55,525 bases of DNA, taken from positions 1 through 55,525 of the forward strand of contig JAOARP010000052.1 of the NCBI GenBank assembly GCA_025210525.1, in the 5' to 3' direction. The position numbers and the translations under genes are program-made. Shown one piece after another: positions 51,768-55,525 of this stretch. How positions within the stretch are numbered: the stretch's first letter is position 1; each line of letters begins with the position of its first letter. This DNA is from Marinisporobacter sp. Its GTDB lineage: Bacteria > Bacillota > Clostridia > Peptostreptococcales > Thermotaleaceae. The notes below the pieces were generated by a model. It ran no database searches and was not told the DNA's origin. It worked only from the letters and a program-made list of their open reading frames with translations.

Positions 51768-52781
51768 ATGAAGAAGATAAAAATAGGAGCTGTAGGCTTA
51801 GGAAGACTTGGAAGACAACATGCTAAAAATATTGCTTTTAGAATTCCAAATGCAGAATTATTAGCAGTATGTAGTGTTATTCAAGAGGAAGTAGATGAAG
51901 TACAAAAAGCCTGGGGAATAAAGTATGGATATACTGATTACAATGAAATGCTAAAAAATGAAGAATTAGATGCTATATTTATTGCATCTCCATCAGGACT
52001 GCATTGTCAACAAATATCAGATGCATTAGAGGCAGGATTCCATGTATTTAGTGAAAAGCCACTAGGAACAACTCTAGAAGAATGTAAATTAGCAGAAAAA
52101 GCAGTAGAAAAGCATGAAGATAAAGTATTTATGCTTGGATTTATGAGAAGATATGACCCTTCTTATGCCTATGCAAAGAAAAAAATAGAGGCAGGAGAAA
52201 TCGGAAAACCTATTTTATTTAGAGGATATAGCCAAGACCCTGAAAGTGCCATTGAAGGGGCTATTAAGTATGCAGGTCATAGTGGTGGACAATTTATTGA
52301 TATGGCTGTGCATGATATTGATTTAGCAAGATGGTTCTTAGGTGCGGAAGCAAAATCAATTTATGCAATCGGTGGATGTTATGCACATCCAGAATTTGGT
52401 CAATATGATGATGGGGATAACGTTTCTGCATTAATGCAATTTGAAAATGGAACAATGGCATTTTTATTTGCAGGAAGAACAGCTCCACATGGATACAATG
52501 TAGAAACAGAAATTATCGGAACAAAAGGAATTTTAAGAATTGCATCTGTACCTCAAAAGAACTTAGTAGAAATTCTTGATGAGCATGGTGTAAGAAAAGA
52601 ATGTTCACAAGACTTCTTAGAAAGATTTGACCAAGCTTATGTAGATGAGGTACAAGAATTTGTTAATTGTATACTAGAAGGAAGAAAGCCAGAAGTAACT
52701 GTATATGATGGTACAAAATCAACTATTATTGCTTATGCAGCAACAGAAGCTTTTAAAGAAAATAAATTAGTTACACTATAA
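51768..52781 (+). CDS. iolG: Gfo/Idh/MocA oxidoreductase, inositol 2-dehydrogenase-like
   Basis: A 337-residue NAD(P)-dependent dehydrogenase. The N-terminal Rossmann fold has GAVGLGRLGRQHAKN, the EKP motif in FSEKPLG carries the catalytic Lys, and the C-terminal domain has GGQFIDMAVHDIDLARWFLG, whose Asp and His are the active-site pair of myo-inositol dehydrogenases. This last stretch is close to that of IolG. It would oxidise a polyol to a ketose. The substrate is inferred from motif and the neighbouring binding protein. AAAGGAG before the ATG. Its promoter carries the LacI-type operator. Confidence 0.85.
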   Translation: MKKIKIGAVGLGRLGRQHAKNIAFRIPNAELLAVCSVIQEEVDEVQKAWGIKYGYTDYNEMLKNEELDAIFIASPSGLHCQQISDALEAGFHVFSEKPLGTTLEECKLAEKAVEKHEDKVFMLGFMRRYDPSYAYAKKKIEAGEIGKPILFRGYSQDPESAIEGAIKYAGHSGGQFIDMAVHDIDLARWFLGAEAKSIYAIGGCYAHPEFGQYDDGDNVSALMQFENGTMAFLFAGRTAPHGYNVETEIIGTKGILRIASVPQKNLVEILDEHGVRKECSQDFLERFDQAYVDEVQEFVNCILEGRKPEVTVYDGTKSTIIAYAATEAFKENKLVTL

Positions 52782-52846
52782 AAACTTGATTGAGAAAATA
52801 GATCTCAAAATGAATTGTAGTGAGCCATTTAACGTTGTATTCTTAT

Positions 52847-52900
52847 GATGTAAAAAACACTATGAATAATTATATTCATAGTGCTTTTTTACATCATTTT
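52847..52900 (+). terminator. Terminator of the oxidoreductase gene
   Basis: A long imperfect hairpin (arms about 52847-52869 and 52873-52895; GATGTAAAAAACACTATGAATA on the left) with a T-rich right arm and ATTTT following. Confidence 0.85.
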
Positions 52901-53084
52901 TGTTTTTAAGAGGTATTTTGATGTAGAAATCATGGTATAAAAATTTACCTTTGACAAATAATATTTTTGATGAAGTTTACTTGAGGAAAGGAAAAAATAA
53001 TAAAAAAATACAGAAGAATATAAAAGAAATGTAAAAAAAAGCAAAATATAGTCAAAAAATTAACGAGGTTTAATAGAAGAGGAT

Positions 53085-53096
53085 GCAAACGTTTAC
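53085..53096 (+). promoter_or_regulatory. Operator 4, GCAAACGTTTAC
   Basis: One base from the consensus palindrome; 89 bases upstream of the -35 at 53185, mirroring operator 2 upstream of the other promoter. Confidence 0.65.
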
Positions 53097-53184
53097 ATGA
53101 ATTTTTGCATATAATTCCCTAAAAAAGGAAATCAGGAGGAGGGATTTGATAAATAAATAACAAGTAAATTCTGAAAATTGCGTA

Positions 53185-53213
53185 TTGACATAAAAATTAG
53201 AGTATAGTAAGAT
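53185..53213 (+). promoter_or_regulatory. Promoter of the binding-protein/ABC transporter operon
   Basis: TTGACA (53185-53190), 17-base spacer, TAAGAT (53208-53213). Same -35, spacing, -10 and flank as the promoter at 51669. Confidence 0.78.
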
Positions 53214-53228
53214 TATGTTACAAGCGAT

Positions 53229-53240
53229 GCAAACGTTTGC
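53229..53240 (+). promoter_or_regulatory. Operator 5, perfect GCAAACGTTTGC
   Basis: A perfect palindrome 16 bases downstream of the -10 at 53208, the same position as operator 3. With flanking bases it also fits a CcpA cre site (TG...CG...CA). Confidence 0.8.
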
Positions 53241-53481
53241 ACCGTGAAATGCAAGAAAGTTTCTCTTGTAAGAGGCTTATGAGTACATAGGAAAAGGATC
53301 AAATAGGAGGAGGCAGATAGGTATAAAAAGAATTGTCTAAAAATTTAAATAGAAGAATTTTCCAGAAAAAGACATTGCGTCTAGATCTTAATAACTTTTT
53401 AATATATAAACTCAAGGTCTTTAAATAAAATGAAGGAGCTTGAGCTATATAAAAAAACATAACATAAGGGAGGAAATTATT

Positions 53482-54432
53482 GTGAAAAAGTTTTTTGCAT
53501 TACTATTGATAGTTGTTATGAGTTTTTCATTACTAGCAGGATGTGGCGCTAAAGAAGAAGCACCAGCTGAAGACGGTGCAATGACCATTGGTGTATCTAT
53601 TGCGAGTTTTGATGATACTTTCTTAATGTACATGAAAGATGGTATGGAAAAATACATTTCTGGTTTAGATGAAAAAGTAGAAGTAACTTATGTAGATGCG
53701 AAAGCTGATGCTGCAAAACAATTAGGACAAGTTGAAAACTTTATTTCTCAAGGTGTAGATGCAATCGTTGTTGTTCCTGTAAATACAGAAGCGACTGCAC
53801 CGATGACACAAGCAGCAGAAGAAGCAAAAGTTCCACTAGTATATGTAAACAGATTACCAGATAATTTACCAGAAGATGTTACTTTTGTTGGTTCTAACTC
53901 AATCGATGCTGGTATTTTCCAAATGGAATATATGGCTGAAAAAATGGGTGGAAAAGGAAATGTTGCAATCTTAATGGGAGTATTAGACCATGAAGCAGCT
54001 ATCAAGAGAACTGAAGGAGTAGAAAAGGTTATCAAAGAAAAATACCCAGATATCAAAGTAGTTAAAAAGCAAACAGGTAAATGGTCAAGAGCTGAAGGTA
54101 TGGCAGTTATGGAAAACTGGTTAGCAAGTGGTGAGCAAATCGATGCAGTTTGTGCAAACAATGATGATATGGCAATTGGTGCTATGAATGCTATCGAAGC
54201 TGCCGGTAAATTAGATGAAATATTAGTAGCAGGAGTAGATGCAACTCCAGACGCATTAACAGAGCTTGATAAAGGAAAATTAAATGCAACTGTATTCCAA
54301 GATGCAGAAGGACAAGGTGGCGGTGGTATGGAAGCTGCTGTAAAGATGATAAAAGGTGAAAAAGTAGAAAGCCAAGTTTGGATTCCATTCCAATTAGTAA
54401 CTCCAGAGAACTATAAAGAATTCATGAAATAA
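53482..54432 (+). CDS. Sugar/polyol ABC transporter substrate-binding lipoprotein
   Basis: A 316-residue exported lipoprotein. The signal peptide KKFFALLLIVVMSFSLLAGC ends in a lipobox LLAGC; lipidation of the Cys anchors it to the membrane. The mature protein has the periplasmic-binding fold of the ribose/inositol group (MTIGVSIASFDDTFLMYMKDGM, FISQGVDAIVVVPVNTEATAPMTQ, VCANNDDMAIGAMNAIEAAGK, GVDATPDAL). The match to rhizopine/myo-inositol-binding proteins is stronger than to ribose-binding ones by these segments, in line with the IolG-like neighbour. It begins with GTG 53482 with GGGAGG before it, since the lipobox spacing fits; the frame opens 14 codons upstream. Confidence 0.85.
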   Translation: MKKFFALLLIVVMSFSLLAGCGAKEEAPAEDGAMTIGVSIASFDDTFLMYMKDGMEKYISGLDEKVEVTYVDAKADAAKQLGQVENFISQGVDAIVVVPVNTEATAPMTQAAEEAKVPLVYVNRLPDNLPEDVTFVGSNSIDAGIFQMEYMAEKMGGKGNVAILMGVLDHEAAIKRTEGVEKVIKEKYPDIKVVKKQTGKWSRAEGMAVMENWLASGEQIDAVCANNDDMAIGAMNAIEAAGKLDEILVAGVDATPDALTELDKGKLNATVFQDAEGQGGGGMEAAVKMIKGEKVESQVWIPFQLVTPENYKEFMK

Positions 54433-54445
54433 AAAAATAACCAAA

Positions 54446-54483
54446 GTATAAAGGATATCAATATTTATTGATATCCTTTATAC
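54446..54483 (+). promoter_or_regulatory. Perfect 18-bp intercistronic hairpin
   Basis: GTATAAAGGATATCAATA (54446-54463) and its exact reverse complement (54466-54483) lie between the binding-protein and ATPase genes. The lack of a T run argues against termination. It probably stabilises the upstream mRNA, giving more binding protein than ATPase. Confidence 0.75.
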
Positions 54484-54508
54484 AAGAATAAAAAAAGAGG
54501 TGAAAAGG

Positions 54509-55525
54509 ATGGATAAGGAATATATCTTAGAACTGGAGAATATCACAAAAGAGTTTCCTGGTGTTTTAGCTTTAGATAATGTACAGCTAAAGGTAAGAAA
54601 AGGATCTGTACATTCATTGATGGGGGAAAATGGTGCAGGAAAATCTACATTGATGAAAGCAATTATAGGCATCCATCAACCAACAAAGGGAACCATCAAG
54701 TGGAAAGGGCAACCTGTAAAGATTGAAGGAACAAATCATGCCCTTGATTTAGGGATTTCTATGATTCATCAAGAGCTAAGTCCTATTCCATATATGAGTG
54801 TTTCTGAAAATATATTCTTAGGTCGCGAGCCAGTAAATAAGTTTGGCATAGTAGACCAAAAGAAGATGGATCAAGATACAGAGGAATTATTAAAGAGATT
54901 AGACATTGATATTGACCCTAGAACACAAATGGTAAATTTAAGTATTGCCAATACACAGATGGTTGAGATTGCAAAGGCTATTTCTTATAACTCAGATTTA
55001 ATCATTATGGATGAGCCTACATCAGCTATTACAGAAAAGGAAGTAGATAATCTATTTAAAATTATCAACAAACTAAGAAGTGAAGGGGTAGCAATCATCT
55101 ATATCTCACATAAAATGGATGAGATTTTTAAGATTTCTGATGATATTACTATTTTTAGAGATGGAAAATATATTGCTACAGAGCCAGCAGAAAACCTAGA
55201 TAATGACAAATTGGTTCAATTAATGGTAGGTAGAGAATTAAAACAAGTTTTCCACAAGGAAGAGGCTGAAATTGGGGATGTAATCCTTGAGGTAAAAAAC
55301 TTAACAAGAGAAGGATATTTTAAAGATGTAAGCTTTGAAGTAAGAAGAGGAGAAATTTTAGGAGTTGCAGGACTTATGGGGTCCGGAAGAACAGAAGTAA
55401 TGGAAAGTGTATTTGGAGTAACCAGTAAAGATGCAGGAGAAATATTTATTAATGGGCAAGAGGTAAAAATCAATATACCTGAAGATGCTATTAAGCATAA
55501 AATGGCACTCCTTACTGAAGATAGA
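54509..55525 (+). CDS. Sugar ABC transporter ATPase, two-domain (RbsA/MglA type), 3' end outside window
   Basis: Open from ATG 54509 to the right edge (339 codons). The first ATPase domain has Walker [11 protein letters not shown]-loop region MIHQELSPI, signature-like [15 protein letters not shown], Walker [11 protein letters not shown] and H-loop [10 protein letters not shown] second domain begins at about residue 250, with the degenerate P-loop [10 protein letters not shown] usual in this family's C-terminal half. This is the fused, two-NBD ATPase of monosaccharide and polyol ABC importers. AGAGGTG precedes the start. Its permease gene is expected just beyond the window. Confidence 0.92.
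   Translation, partial: MDKEYILELENITKEFPGVLALDNVQLKVRKGSVHSLMGENGAGKSTLMKAIIGIHQPTKGTIKWKGQPVKIEGTNHALDLGISMIHQELSPIPYMSVSENIFLGREPVNKFGIVDQKKMDQDTEELLKRLDIDIDPRTQMVNLSIANTQMVEIAKAISYNSDLIIMDEPTSAITEKEVDNLFKIINKLRSEGVAIIYISHKMDEIFKISDDITIFRDGKYIATEPAENLDNDKLVQLMVGRELKQVFHKEEAEIGDVILEVKNLTREGYFKDVSFEVRRGEILGVAGLMGSGRTEVMESVFGVTSKDAGEIFINGQEVKINIPEDAIKHKMALLTEDR

Larger units (their letters stand above)
52782..53481. other. Regulatory stretch between the oxidoreductase and the binding-protein gene
   Basis: No protein gene of credible length is present. It holds a terminator (52847-52900), operator 4 (53085-53096), a promoter and operator 5 (53185-53240) and a long leader. Two strong Shine-Dalgarno-like motifs stand without a gene: AGGAGGAGGG near 53134, followed only by TTG-ATA-AAT-AAA-TAA, and AGGAGGAGG near 53307. 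The sequence AAGGATCAAATA in the leader (about 53295) repeats the one just before the oxidoreductase start (about 51757), which suggests a copied promoter/leader segment. Confidence 0.6.

Noticed and set aside
50457-53240. CcpA cre sites only
   Set aside because: Some palindromes also fit the cre pattern, but their clustering around one LacI-type gene and its own promoter favours a local regulator. CcpA overlap is not excluded.

Overview
The window reads as chromosome of an anaerobic, low-GC Firmicute of the class Clostridia. The grounds are the A/T-rich codon use, strong AGGAGG-type ribosome sites, oxygen-sensitive [FeFe]-hydrogenases with all their maturases, an S-layer-homology surface protein, an Agr-type peptide signalling locus, and the conserved Firmicute block rapZ-yvcK-whiA-crh. 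I cannot name the species. No tRNA, rRNA, CRISPR array, transposase or phage gene is visible. The window opens inside one gene and closes inside another.

Layout. 1-3933: 3' part of a large S-layer-anchored protein with 104-residue tandem repeats. 4220-4390: an unrecognised 56-residue protein. 4751-11314: a DcuC-type carrier with three M20 metallohydrolases and one dihydroorotase-like amidohydrolase, probably an uptake and hydrolysis operon for peptide-like or N-acyl compounds. 11470-13572: an agr-like locus in the order receptor-like membrane protein without a kinase domain, 39-residue AgrD-like pheromone precursor, receiver-only response regulator, AgrB. 13781-23468: two complete tandem copies of a four-gene HndABCD-type, NAD(P)-linked [FeFe]-hydrogenase operon. 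23789-28095: the maturation operon, TM1266-type regulator, hydG, hydE (with a DUF3343-like N-terminal domain) and hydF. The hydrogenases and their maturation set are therefore adjacent.

28110-32770: mixed genes on both strands: a ClpP/SppA-like serine protease and a 53-residue protein on the minus strand, an Hsp20-like protein with an Asn/Gln-rich front half, a secreted WG-repeat protein, and a 2-Cys peroxiredoxin. 32889-34241: an orphan solute-binding protein. 34302-40153: cell-wall and regulatory housekeeping genes, murB, a PHP phosphoesterase, rapZ, yvcK, a NUDIX hydrolase, whiA and a Crh-like HPr paralogue whose His15 is Arg. 40347-50436: HD-GYP protein, CBS-hotdog regulator, dnaE, a DUF2007 protein, pfkA, pyk, a thioesterase and fxsA.

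50518-55525: a LacI-family regulator, an inositol-2-dehydrogenase-like oxidoreductase, a sugar-binding lipoprotein and the start of a two-domain sugar ABC ATPase. They are tied together by five near-identical GCAAACGTTTGC operators. The two structural-gene promoters have the same -35, spacer length, -10 and operator position.

The most promising undescribed system is the agr-like locus at 11470-13572, where receptor and receiver are separate proteins and no histidine kinase is encoded. Next in interest are the duplicated hydrogenase operons, with a structured 62-bp tandem repeat in only one copy, and the DUF3343-HydE fusion.
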